Shown here piece by piece: positions 43,192 through 51,521 of a DNA stretch of 64,000 nt. The notes beneath the pieces are model-generated. The model saw only the letters and a list, made by a program, of their open reading frames with translations. It did not search any database and was not told the origin of the DNA. This DNA comes from Streptomyces sp. BHT-5-2. Its GTDB lineage: Bacteria; Actinomycetota; Actinomycetes; Streptomycetales; Streptomycetaceae. Location: NCBI RefSeq assembly GCF_019774615.1, contig NZ_CP081497.1, positions 1-64,000 on the forward strand. Reading direction: 5' to 3'. How positions within the stretch are numbered: position 1 is the first letter of the stretch; every line of letters starts with the position of its first letter. The translations under genes were made by a program, and so were the position numbers.

Positions 43192-44625
43192 CTACTTCCG
43201 CCGGACCCGCCGGCGGATTTCGTAGGCCGCCAGTACGACACCGAGCGTGAGCAGGCTCAGCCAGAACTGCGCCCGGCTGTCCGGCAGTACCGCCATCGCC
43301 CCGATCACCAGCGCCATCAGCGCCACGGTCAGCCGGCTCAGCCACGGGAAGCCCCACATCCGCAGGGTGAGCCGCTCCGGTTCCTCGCGTTCCAGCTGGC
43401 GCCGCATCCGCAGTTGCGTCACCGCGATCGCCAGATAGACGAACAGGGCAATGGCGCCATAGGAGTTGATGAGGAAGGAGAAGACGACATCCGGCGAGAG
43501 CCACGCCGCGATCACCGACAGATAGCCGACCGATGTCCCGGCCAGCAGCGCCCGGCGCGGCACCCCGCTCGCACCGACCTTGGTGAAACCGCGCGGCGCG
43601 TCCCCGTTGCGGGTGAGCGCGAAGAGCATCCGGGACGAGGTGTAGAGCGCGGAATTCAGGCAGGAGAGCACCGCGACCAACACGATCGCGTTCATCACCG
43701 TGCCGGCCGCGGGCACCGCCAGCCGGTCCAGCACCGCCGCGTACGGGCTCACCTCGATCGCCTTCGACGTCCACGGCACCACCGCGACCACCACGAGGAC
43801 CGACAGCACGTAGAACGCCGCCACCCGCAGCACGATCGACCGGATGGCGTTCGCCACCGCCCGCTCCGGCTCGACCGACTCCGCCGCGGCGATGGTGACG
43901 ATCTCGGCGCCGGTGAAGAAGCCGACACAGGGCACCACGGCGGCCAGTACGGCGCCGACGCCGGTGGGCGCGAAGCCGCCGTGCGCGGTCAGCCCGTCAA
44001 GGCCGCCGCCGGCCCCCGGCCACAGCCCGAGCAGGAAGAGCGCGCCCAGGAAGAGGAACACCACGATCGCCACGACCTTGATCGACGAGAACCAGTACTC
44101 GAACTCGCCGAAGGAGCGGGCCGACACCAGGTTCGTCGCCGTCAGCAGCGTCATCAGCACCAGGCTGACCGCCCACAGCGGCACCCCGGGCAGCCACAGC
44201 CGGACGATCCGGCCGCCCGCCACCGCCTCGACGGCGACCACGACGACGAAGAAGTACCAGTACAGCCAGCCCACGGCGAACCCGGCCCGGTGCCCGAGGG
44301 TCTCCCGGACGTGTGCGTAGAAGGAGCCCAGCGCCGGGCGCGCGACGGTCATCTCGGCGAGCATCCGCATGATCAGCACGGTCAGCGCGCCGGCCGCCAG
44401 GAAGGACACCACCGCGGCCGGCCCGGTGGACCGGATCACCACCCCGCTGCCGACGAACAGCCCGGCCCCGATCACCCCGCCCAGCGCGATCAGCTGCATA
44501 TGGCGGCGCTTGAGGCCCTGCCGCAGGCCGCTGCCGGCGGAGTCCGCCGCCGGGTCCGCCGGTCCGGGCCGTGGCGCCGCGGTGTCCGGCGTGACACCGC
44601 CGGAGGATGTGGTTCCGCTACTCAT
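43192..44625 (-). CDS. APC-superfamily amino-acid permease
   Basis: 477 residues with about 12 TM helices. The consensus first-helix motif LKRRHMQLIALGGVIGAGLF and GFFTGAEIVTIAAAESVEPE (helix 6 region) place it in the amino-acid transporter (GabP/AnsP-like) family. The N-terminal 35 residues are soluble and Pro/Gly-rich. Substrate may be an amino acid or GABA. It lies alone, minus strand, next to the lactonase. Confidence 0.88.
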   Translation of the reverse strand: MSSGTTSSGGVTPDTAAPRPGPADPAADSAGSGLRQGLKRRHMQLIALGGVIGAGLFVGSGVVIRSTGPAAVVSFLAAGALTVLIMRMLAEMTVARPALGSFYAHVRETLGHRAGFAVGWLYWYFFVVVVAVEAVAGGRIVRLWLPGVPLWAVSLVLMTLLTATNLVSARSFGEFEYWFSSIKVVAIVVFLFLGALFLLGLWPGAGGGLDGLTAHGGFAPTGVGAVLAAVVPCVGFFTGAEIVTIAAAESVEPERAVANAIRSIVLRVAAFYVLSVLVVVAVVPWTSKAIEVSPYAAVLDRLAVPAAGTVMNAIVLVAVLSCLNSALYTSSRMLFALTRNGDAPRGFTKVGASGVPRRALLAGTSVGYLSVIAAWLSPDVVFSFLINSYGAIALFVYLAIAVTQLRMRRQLEREEPERLTLRMWGFPWLSRLTVALMALVIGAMAVLPDSRAQFWLSLLTLGVVLAAYEIRRRVRRK

Positions 44626-44706
44626 GGGTCGCGACGCTAACGCGCCAATCCTGCGGGCCTGTTGCCGCAGTGTTTCGGCCGCGCCGGGTCCGCCGCCCGG
44701 CGCCGG

Positions 44707-45876
44707 TCACAGCGGCAGTGCGCAGACCGCCATCGGCGCCGCGAACGGCTCGCCCACCCGTGCCAGCGCCCCGGTCCGGGCGTCCACCGCGAAGACCGTC
44801 ACCGATCCCGACTTCTGGTTCGCGGCGAACAGCCACCGCCGGTCCGGCGAGAACGCGATCTGCCGCGGGAAGTCGCCGCCCACCGGCACCGTGTCCAGCA
44901 GCCGCAGCCGGGCCCCGCCCTCCGCCACGGCGTACCGGGTGAGGGTGTTGTCGCCGCGGTTGGCGAGGAAGGCGAACCGGCCGTCGCCGGTGACCAGGAG
45001 CTGGGCCGGATAGCTGACGACCCCCGGCGCGGTCCCGGTGGACTGCGGCGCCCCCGGCACCAGCCGCCCCTCGCGCGGGTCGTAGCCGCAGACCACCACG
45101 GTGTTGTCGACCTCGTTCGCCAGATAGGCATGACGGCCCGAGGGGTGGAAGGTCAGATGGCGGGGGCCGGCGCCCGGCCGCAGCCCGGCGTACGACACCT
45201 GGGCCAGCGTCCCGGCCCGCGGGTCGAGCCGGTAGGTGTAGACGCTGTCGTTGCCGAGGTCCACGGCCAGTACGTGACGGCCGTCCGGGGCGGTGACGAT
45301 CTGGTGCGCGTGCGGCCCGGTCTGCCCGGGGCCGGGCGGCGGGCTGTCGTGCACGACCAGGTCGGTGCGCGGGCCCAGCGCCCCGGTGCGGCGGTCGATC
45401 GGATGGACGGCCACGCTCCCGGAGAGGTAGTTGGCGCTCAGCAGCCACCGGCCGCCGGGGTGCACCGACAGGTGGCACGGCCCGGCGCCGCCGGTGGGCC
45501 GGCTGCCCAGCACCACCGGCCCGCCGGCCCGCCGCAGCGCGACCGCCGTCACCGCGCCGTCCTGCTGCTCGTCGACCGCGTACAGCGTCCGGCCGTCCCG
45601 CGCCAAGGTCAGATAGGAGGGGTCGGGGACGCCCGGGAGCACGCCGGTGGCGGTGAGTGCGCCGGTTGCGGGGTCGTAGCCGGCCAGGCCGATGCCGGCG
45701 CCGCCGCCGGGTTTCGAGGTGTACGTCCCCAGGAAGAGCGGTCTCGGCCGCCGCGGCCCGGCCCACGCGGGACCGCCGCCCCCGGCCGCCGCCGCGGCCC
45801 CGGCCGCGCCCGCCGCCAGCGCCCCGACGAACCGCCGCCGCCCGATCCCGCCGTGCGCCTCTGCCGCCTCGCCCAT
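44707..45876 (-). CDS. Tat-exported lactonase (6-phosphogluconolactonase-type beta-propeller)
   Basis: 389 residues. Twin-arginine signal (GGIGRRRFVGALAAGAAGAA) then a seven-bladed propeller of the Pgl family: GTYTSKPGGGAGIGLAGYDP, GVPDPSYLTLARDGRTLYAV, GPCHLSVHPGGRWLLSANYL, GPHAHQIVTAPDGRHVLAVD, GPRHLTFHPSGRHAYLANEV, DFPRQIAFSPDRRWLFAANQ. Cytosolic Pgl acts on 6-phosphogluconolactone; an exported version must have another substrate. Minus strand, 81 bp after the permease start. Confidence 0.85.
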   Translation of the reverse strand: MGEAAEAHGGIGRRRFVGALAAGAAGAAAAAGGGGPAWAGPRRPRPLFLGTYTSKPGGGAGIGLAGYDPATGALTATGVLPGVPDPSYLTLARDGRTLYAVDEQQDGAVTAVALRRAGGPVVLGSRPTGGAGPCHLSVHPGGRWLLSANYLSGSVAVHPIDRRTGALGPRTDLVVHDSPPPGPGQTGPHAHQIVTAPDGRHVLAVDLGNDSVYTYRLDPRAGTLAQVSYAGLRPGAGPRHLTFHPSGRHAYLANEVDNTVVVCGYDPREGRLVPGAPQSTGTAPGVVSYPAQLLVTGDGRFAFLANRGDNTLTRYAVAEGGARLRLLDTVPVGGDFPRQIAFSPDRRWLFAANQKSGSVTVFAVDARTGALARVGEPFAAPMAVCALPL

Positions 45877-45999
45877 GCCACACCTCCGGTCCGGTGCCCG
45901 CCGGAAGTCAGGGTGACCCCGGCCCCACCACCCCGCAAGACCGGCAAGAGAATTGACGCCCCATCAGCCACCGCCACCCCGAGCACCCCGTACATCCCG

Positions 46000-46113
46000 A
46001 TGATGACCACCACCCCGACACGTAGCACTCCAGTCGTACGCGACAACCCATACGCGGACGGATTCGCCGCACCCCGCATCTTTCGTAGGTTCGTGGCCAA
46101 GGCAAAAGCATGA
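46000..46113 (+). CDS. Short basic peptide preceding TPR gene
   Basis: 37 residues beginning MMTTTPTRSTPVV and ending in a basic amphipathic-looking stretch FAAPRIFRRFVAKAKA. It is in the same frame as the TPR gene, separated only by the TGA and 18 bases including that gene's Shine-Dalgarno. There is no clear ribosome site before 46000, so translation could be leaderless or start at 46003. No signal peptide. It might be a leader peptide, a bound partner of the TPR protein, or a lost N-terminus. Confidence 0.4.
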   Translation: MMTTTPTRSTPVVRDNPYADGFAAPRIFRRFVAKAKA

Positions 46114-46131
46114 TCGAGAGGTCGCGGATCG

Positions 46132-47220
46132 ATGTACGGCAAGGCATTCGCCCCGGAGTACCAGGGCGAACTGGGCTCGGCGCTGAGCGTGAACTCCTCC
46201 TACGAGGAGGTACTGGCCACGGCACACCGGTCACTCGCCGACGCGGACACCGCGCTGGACCGCTCCAGAGCCCAGCTGGCCGTCGCCGAGGCCAACCGGC
46301 GGCTGGGCCGGGCGGACGCCGCCGGCACCGCCTGGCGCGCCGCCTACCGCAGCGGCCGGACCGCCGGCGACCCGGCCGCCATGGCCTGGGCCCTGTGGAG
46401 CGGCGGCACCCTGGCCCGCCAGTGCGGCACCCTGCCGCTGGCCCGGCGGCTGCTCGCCCACGCGGTGGCGCTCGCCGAGACCGGCGGCGACCGCCTCGCA
46501 CACGGCTACTCCCTCGCCGGTCTCGCCGAGACCGGGCGCATACAGGGCGACTACGAGGCCGTCGCCGAGCTGCACGAGCAGCTCCTGGCGCAGGCCCGGG
46601 CGCACGGCGAGGCCCGGCACATGGTCTGGGCGATGTCCGGCATCGCCCAGATGCACCGCAACACCGGCGAGCACGGCAGGGCCCTGGAGCTCTTCGAGGA
46701 GTCCGCCCGGATCGCCGCCGAGGCCGACGACTTCCGCGGCCGGGCCTGGTCGCTGCGCGGCGTGGCCGACGTGCTGTCCGTCCGCGGTGAGCCGGACCGG
46801 GCGCTGGCCCTGCTGTCCGAGGCGGAGACGATCTGCCGCACCATGGACCTGGCCGGCGCGCTCGCCTACAACCACAAGATGCGCGGCAACGTCCTCTACC
46901 GCGCCGGCCGCTACGCCGAGGCCCGCGACACCTACACCCTGGCGCTGGGCGAGTTCCGTGCGATGGAGGAGCCGCGCGGCGCGGCGCTCTCCCGGCTCGG
47001 CCTGGCCAAGTCCCGCGCCCGCCTGGGCCGCGACCGCACCCGTACGCTGCACGAACTCGACGCGCTGGAGCGGGACTTCGCCCGCATCGGGCTGCGGCAC
47101 GCCCGCGAGATGGTCATCGCCTTCCGGACAGAGCTGACCGCGACACCGGCGGCAGGAACTCCCGCTCCGCGCTCCGGTGCCACCACTCGCCGGTCTCCCG
47201 CAGTTCCCGCCAGGTCGTGA
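46132..47220 (+). CDS. TPR-repeat protein
   Basis: 362 residues, helical throughout, with at least seven tetratricopeptide-like repeats (for example AMAWALWSGGTLARQCGTLP, HGYSLAGLAETGRIQGDYEA, MVWAMSGIAQMHRNTGEHGR, GRAWSLRGVADVLSVRGEPD, ALAYNHKMRGNVLYRAGRYA). There is no HTH, kinase or membrane domain. ATG 46132 follows GAGAGGTCGCG. The last 107 bp lie antisense to the end of the lipase-maturation-factor-like gene. Role unknown; a protein- or peptide-binding scaffold is likely. Confidence 0.8.
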   Translation: MYGKAFAPEYQGELGSALSVNSSYEEVLATAHRSLADADTALDRSRAQLAVAEANRRLGRADAAGTAWRAAYRSGRTAGDPAAMAWALWSGGTLARQCGTLPLARRLLAHAVALAETGGDRLAHGYSLAGLAETGRIQGDYEAVAELHEQLLAQARAHGEARHMVWAMSGIAQMHRNTGEHGRALELFEESARIAAEADDFRGRAWSLRGVADVLSVRGEPDRALALLSEAETICRTMDLAGALAYNHKMRGNVLYRAGRYAEARDTYTLALGEFRAMEEPRGAALSRLGLAKSRARLGRDRTRTLHELDALERDFARIGLRHAREMVIAFRTELTATPAAGTPAPRSGATTRRSPAVPARS

Positions 47221-48538
47221 AGCGGTAGCGGAAGACCCGGGCCCGCACCCGCGCGGGCGGCAGATCGGGGAACGGATTGCGGCGCAGCAGCCGCAGGGTG
47301 TCCCGGTCGTTCTCCAGCAGCCGGGCCACGAACGGCACGAACCACGACCGGGCGTAGCCCGGCGAGAGCGCCGCGAACCACATCAGCCAGTCCAGCCGCA
47401 GGTGGTAGGGCGCGAACTGGCGCGGCAGCCGCCCCGGCGCCCCGGGCTTGCCGTGGAACTCGTAGGCGTGCCACGTCGTGCCGGGCCCGGAGACCGCGTC
47501 CTCGGTGCCCTCGACGACGATCTCCCGGCGGACCCGGGTGATGCTGCCGAACGCGCCGTAGGAGTTGACCAGGTGCAGCGGCTCGTAGGAGGTGTTCATC
47601 AGCTGGCCCCGGGACACCAGGTTGCGCGCCGGGCGGTAGCTGAGTGCGACGACACCGGCCGCGGCGGCGAGCACCACCGCCTCGAACCACACCGGCGCGG
47701 CACCCGGTGCCGACGGCGGGCCGCCGAACAGCGGCGCGGCGGCCGACAGGGCCAGTGCGATGGTGATCCAGTTCAGCCAGGCGAAGTTGCCGGACAGCAC
47801 CAGCCACAGCTGGGTGGCGGCCATCCCGAGAGCCGCCCACCCGGCGACCGGCTGCGGGGTGAACAGCAGCACCGGCAGGACGAGTTGGGCGACGTGGTTG
47901 GCGGCCGTCTCGACCCGGTGCAGCGGCCCGGGCAGGTGGTGGAAGAACCAGCTGAGCGGGCCCGGCATCGGCTGGGTCTCGTGGTGGTAGTAGAGGCAGG
48001 TCAGATCGCGCCAGCAGCGGTCCCCGCGCATCTTGATCAACCCGGCGCCGAACTCCACCCGGAAGAGCAGCCACCGCAGCAGCCACATGACCAGCACCGG
48101 GGGAGCGGTGTCGGCGTTGCCGAGGAAGACCGCCAGCACCCCCGACTCCAGCAGCAGCGTCTCCCACCCGAAGCCGTACCAGGTCTGCCCGACGTTGACG
48201 ATCGACAGGTACATCACCCACAGCACGGCCCACATCGCCATCGCCGCCCCCAGCGACACCGCGTCCGCGGCCCCGGCCGCCACCGCCGCCGCCAGCGCCG
48301 CCCCGCTCCACGCCCAGCCCGCGAAGAAGCGGTCCGAGTAGTGCAGCTGGAAGACCGACGGGGACAGCCGGAACGGCACCCGCGCGGTGAAGTCCGGGAT
48401 CGGCAGCATCCCCCGGGAACCCAGCAGCGCCCGGAACTGACGGGCCGCGGCGACGAACGCGACCAGGTAGAGCACCGCCAGCAGCCGCTGGAAGACCAGC
48501 CGTCCGAGCCATGAGCCGGGATCCGAGAACCATTCCAC
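47114..48538 (-). CDS. Lipase maturation factor-like membrane protein
   Basis: 474 residues with about eight TM helices. Family blocks: SIVNVGQTWYGFGWETLLLE, WLLFRVEFGAGLIKMRGDRC, WRDLTCLYYHHETQPMPGPL, FHHLPGPLHRVETAANHVAQ, LMNTSYEPLHLVNSYGAFGS and RLDWLMWFAALSP. In animals LMF1 matures lipases in the ER; the bacterial role is not established. GTG at 48538 is the best start; the conserved C-terminus (TGEWWHRSAEREFLPP) means the 107-bp overlap with the TPR gene is real. Confidence 0.82.
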   Translation of the reverse strand: MEWFSDPGSWLGRLVFQRLLAVLYLVAFVAAARQFRALLGSRGMLPIPDFTARVPFRLSPSVFQLHYSDRFFAGWAWSGAALAAAVAAGAADAVSLGAAMAMWAVLWVMYLSIVNVGQTWYGFGWETLLLESGVLAVFLGNADTAPPVLVMWLLRWLLFRVEFGAGLIKMRGDRCWRDLTCLYYHHETQPMPGPLSWFFHHLPGPLHRVETAANHVAQLVLPVLLFTPQPVAGWAALGMAATQLWLVLSGNFAWLNWITIALALSAAAPLFGGPPSAPGAAPVWFEAVVLAAAAGVVALSYRPARNLVSRGQLMNTSYEPLHLVNSYGAFGSITRVRREIVVEGTEDAVSGPGTTWHAYEFHGKPGAPGRLPRQFAPYHLRLDWLMWFAALSPGYARSWFVPFVARLLENDRDTLRLLRRNPFPDLPPARVRARVFRYRFTTWRELRETGEWWHRSAEREFLPPVSRSALSGRR

Positions 48539-48960
48539 CCGCCCATGGGTAGCACCGGGGCCACCGGCCGGGGAGACGGCGCGCGGAACGGGGCCCTGGT
48601 GCACCGGCCCCAACTGTCCACGTTAGGGAACGGGCCCGCGCCGGCAACCGGGGAGCGGTGTGGGCGGTGCGGAAGAGGGGCTGACGGCCGGTCGGGTGAA
48701 TGACGCAGCGTGGCCGCGGGCCCGCGGTGGGCCCGCGGCCACGGGCGCTTTTCCCGCCTTCGTGCGACGTGCCGTTATCGCCGGAAAAAGGCGAGCGATC
48801 CCCGAGCGGCGCCGATATTCTGGAAGATGACGGACGACCCTCCTGGGAGACGCCAACACCATTGGCCCGTCGCGGGAACGCCACAAACCCTGGCCGACCT
48901 CCCGGTTTGTGAACAAGGCGCCACCGCGTCGGAACCAATACCTCGAAGAAGGAGTGCGTG
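48539..48960. other. Intergenic region between divergent genes
   Basis: No gene seen apart from the palindrome at 48710-48742. TATTCT near 48819 is a possible -10 for the small downstream gene. The first part should hold the promoter of the lipase-maturation-factor-like gene. Confidence 0.4.
48710..48742 (+). terminator. Strong hairpin with T-run, no upstream plus-strand gene
   Basis: GTGGCCGCGGGCCC and GGGCCCGCGGCCAC form a perfect 14-bp stem with a 5-base loop, followed by GGGCGCTTTT on the plus strand. No plus-strand gene lies upstream for 1.5 kb, so it may end a leader, antisense or unannotated RNA, or be an operator. Confidence 0.55.
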
Positions 48961-49131
48961 GTGGCAGTGCACAAGGCTCAACACAAGCAGCCCCGCCTGA
49001 AGCAGGGCGAGCGCCCAGGGCGTATCAAGGAAGTCCGCAATCTCGAGGCCTGGGACCGCTGCGGCCCGGTCCGGCTGGCCGGCTGCGAGGAGGATCCGGT
49101 CGAACCGCACATTGTCCGCGGCATCGACTGA
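48961..49131 (+). CDS. Small basic protein, 56 residues
   Basis: The product starts VAVHKAQHKQPRLKQGERPG and ends DPVEPHIVRGID, with two Cys (EAWDRCGPVRLAGCEED). GTG 48961 has AAGGAG six bases upstream, GC3 is typical for the genome, and a perfect 20-bp terminator follows 9 bases after the stop. I do not recognise the family. The N-terminal half is rich in Lys/Arg and His, the C-terminal half acidic. Confidence 0.7.
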   Translation: MAVHKAQHKQPRLKQGERPGRIKEVRNLEAWDRCGPVRLAGCEEDPVEPHIVRGID

Positions 49132-49140
49132 CCCCGCCGC

Positions 49141-49196
49141 GGCAGCCGCCGGCCCCGGCCCCTTCTCTTCTCCGGAGGCCGGGGCCGGCGGCTGCC
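49141..49196. terminator. Bidirectional terminator, 20-bp perfect stem
   Basis: GGCAGCCGCCGGCCCCGGCC pairs perfectly with GGCCGGGGCCGGCGGCTGCC across a 16-nt pyrimidine-rich loop (CCTTCTCTTCTCCGGA). It lies between the convergent 56-residue gene and the DinB-like gene and can serve both. Confidence 0.85.
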
Positions 49197-49206
49197 GCCA
49201 CCGCGA

Positions 49207-49782
49207 TCAGGGCCGCCGGCCGAGCAGACACAGCAGCCGGGTCAGCTCGTCCGCGCCCCTCGGCGGCTCGACGGGCTCGGCGAACAGCCCCGTACCCGCC
49301 AGCACCTCGGCATACGGCTCCACCTCGCGCAGCGCCGCGCCCACCAGGCGGTCCGGCAGCCGCTCGTCGGCACCGATCGCCCGGGAGAGATCCCAGGTGT
49401 GCACCACGGCGTCGGCGGTCATCTGCGTGCAGTACGCGTCGGCTGGGGTGGTGCCGTAGGAGAGGTGGACCGAGCGGTGCAGCGCGCCCGGCTCGGCGAA
49501 CGCCGCCTTCGCCGCCGCGGCGGCCCCGTCCCACGCCCCGACCGGGTCCTCCCCGAGCTGGTCGCCGTCGAAGTCCCCGTCCACCGAGGCGATGGTGGCA
49601 CCGTCCCGCACCAGGCGGGGCACCCACAGCTGCTCCGAGGTGAGGTGGTTGACCAGGTCGAACACCGACCACTCCGTGCACGGGGTGGGTGCCTCCCACT
49701 GGTCCTCCCGGACGGCGTGGACCCGCTCGCCGAAGAGCGTCAGCGCCTCGGCGTGGGTGCCCAGGATGTCGTTGTTGCCCAT
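49207..49782 (-). CDS. TIGR03086-type metal-binding (DinB / mycothiol-isomerase fold) protein
   Basis: 191 residues. PTPCTEWSVFDLVNHLTSEQ and TADAVVHTWDLSRAIGADER carry the His residues of the DinB-like metal site, and the start (DILGTHAEALTLFGERVHAV) is typical. Mycothiol-dependent maleylpyruvate isomerases share this fold, and such proteins are common in mycothiol-making actinobacteria. Specific activity is unknown. Divergent from the acyl-CoA ligase. Confidence 0.82.
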   Translation of the reverse strand: MGNNDILGTHAEALTLFGERVHAVREDQWEAPTPCTEWSVFDLVNHLTSEQLWVPRLVRDGATIASVDGDFDGDQLGEDPVGAWDGAAAAAKAAFAEPGALHRSVHLSYGTTPADAYCTQMTADAVVHTWDLSRAIGADERLPDRLVGAALREVEPYAEVLAGTGLFAEPVEPPRGADELTRLLCLLGRRP

Positions 49783-49944
49783 GGCCCCGAGGATAGGAGC
49801 GGCGACCGGCGACGGCGCCCGGTGCGGGGCGATCGGAGCACCGGGCGGGATGGCGCGGTGCGCTCTGGTGGTCGCCCGGCGGTTGGCGCTTCAATGAGCC
49901 GGACCGGTGTGCGCCGGTCCTGGCCGCTCCCTCCTGGAGGCACC

Positions 49945-51492
49945 ATGGAATCCGCCGCACCCCCTGCCATCCGCTGCGCGGGACACGCCCGCGGCTATCC
50001 GGAGTTCCTCGACCGCGCCGCCCGGATCGCAACGGCCCTGGCCGAATGGGGAGTCACCCCGGGCGACCGGGTCGCCGTGGTGCTCCGCAACGAGCCCGCC
50101 CACCTGGAGATCACCACCGCCGCCGCCCTGCTCGGTGCCGCCGCCGTCCCCGTCAACTGGCACTTCCGCCGGGACGACCTGCGGCATGTGCTCACCGACA
50201 GCGGCAGCACGGTGGTCTTCGCCCACACCGACCTGCTGGCCGAGGTGACCGCCGTCCTCCCCGACGGCGTACGCGTCGTCGAGGTCGCGGTACCGCCAGG
50301 TGTGGCGGCGGCCTGCGGGACCACCGCCCCGCCCGTAACCGGCCGGTACCCGGTCCTCGACGACTGGCTGGCGGACCGGGCGCCGCTGGACCGGCCCGCC
50401 GGCGACCGCCCGCCCACCGTCATCTACAGCTCCGGAACGACCGGGCGGCCCAAGGGCGTTCTGCGCGAACCGGTCGGCCCGGAGCTCCTCGCCGAGGCGG
50501 TGACGCGCTTCCTGGAGTACTTCGCGGTCGCCCCCGGCGGCCGGACCCTGATCCCGGCCCCGCTCTACCACGCCTCGCCCAGCCAGCACGCGGTCCTGGC
50601 GCTGGCCGCCGGCCTGGACATCACGCTGATGCCGCGCTTCGACGCGGAGGAGTTCCTGCGGCTGGTCGAACTGCACCGCATCGAGCAGGCCCAGGTCGTG
50701 CCCACCATGTTCGTCCGGCTGCTGCGGCTGCCCAAGGACGTCCGCGAACGCTACGACGTCTCCTCCCTCACCTCCGTGGTGCACGCCGCCGCGCCCTGCC
50801 CGCCGCACATAAAACACGCCATGATCGACTGGCTGGGGCCGGTCCTGCGGGAGTACTACGGCGGCAGCGAGACCGGCGCGGTGACATGGTGCGACAGCGC
50901 CGAGTGGCTGGCCCACCCGGGCACCGTCGGACGCGCCCAGGGCACCTGCGAGGTCGTCGTCCTCGGCCCCGGCGGGGAGGCGCTGCCGCCCGGCGCCACC
51001 GGCGAGATCTACGTCCGGCCCGCCGACGACTGGCCGCGCTTCAGCTACCTCGGCGACCCGGACAAACGCGCCGCCATGGAGGCGCCGGGACGGCCGGGAT
51101 TCGTCACCCTCGGCGACATCGGCCACCTCGACGAGGACGGCTACCTCTACCTCAGCGACCGCCGCAACGACCTGGTGATCTCCGGCGGCGTCAACATCTA
51201 CCCGGCGGAGATCGAAGGCTGCCTGCTGGCCCTGGACGGCGTGCGGGACGCGGCGGTGTTCGGCATCCCCGACGAGGAGTTCGGCGAGGTGCTCGCCGTC
51301 CACTTGGAGACCGACCCCCGGGTCCGGCTCACCGCCGCGGCGGTCCGCGCCCATGTCGCCGAGCGGCTCGCCGCGTACAAGGTGCCCCGGACGGTGGTGT
51401 TCGAGGAGCGGCTGCCGCGCGACGACTCCGGGAAGCTGTTCAAACGACAGCTGCGGGACCCGTACTGGGAGGGCCACGGCCGCCGGATATGA
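49945..51492 (+). CDS. Acyl-CoA synthetase (AMP-forming)
   Basis: 515-residue adenylate-forming ligase. P-loop-like motif TVIYSSGTTGRPKGVLREPV, REYYGGSETGAVTW, and GYLYLSDRRNDLVISGGVNI / YPAEIEGCLLALDGVRDAAV with the catalytic Lys in RLPRDDSGKLFKRQL. The N-terminus is short: the usual first ~20 residues are missing, but core motifs are intact. ATG 49945 has CTGGAGG seven bases upstream. Probably activates a fatty or aromatic acid; no pathway genes adjoin. Confidence 0.88.
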   Translation: MESAAPPAIRCAGHARGYPEFLDRAARIATALAEWGVTPGDRVAVVLRNEPAHLEITTAAALLGAAAVPVNWHFRRDDLRHVLTDSGSTVVFAHTDLLAEVTAVLPDGVRVVEVAVPPGVAAACGTTAPPVTGRYPVLDDWLADRAPLDRPAGDRPPTVIYSSGTTGRPKGVLREPVGPELLAEAVTRFLEYFAVAPGGRTLIPAPLYHASPSQHAVLALAAGLDITLMPRFDAEEFLRLVELHRIEQAQVVPTMFVRLLRLPKDVRERYDVSSLTSVVHAAAPCPPHIKHAMIDWLGPVLREYYGGSETGAVTWCDSAEWLAHPGTVGRAQGTCEVVVLGPGGEALPPGATGEIYVRPADDWPRFSYLGDPDKRAAMEAPGRPGFVTLGDIGHLDEDGYLYLSDRRNDLVISGGVNIYPAEIEGCLLALDGVRDAAVFGIPDEEFGEVLAVHLETDPRVRLTAAAVRAHVAERLAAYKVPRTVVFEERLPRDDSGKLFKRQLRDPYWEGHGRRI

Positions 51493-51521
51493 CTCCCGCG
51501 GCCGCCGCCCGTGCGCCGGGG

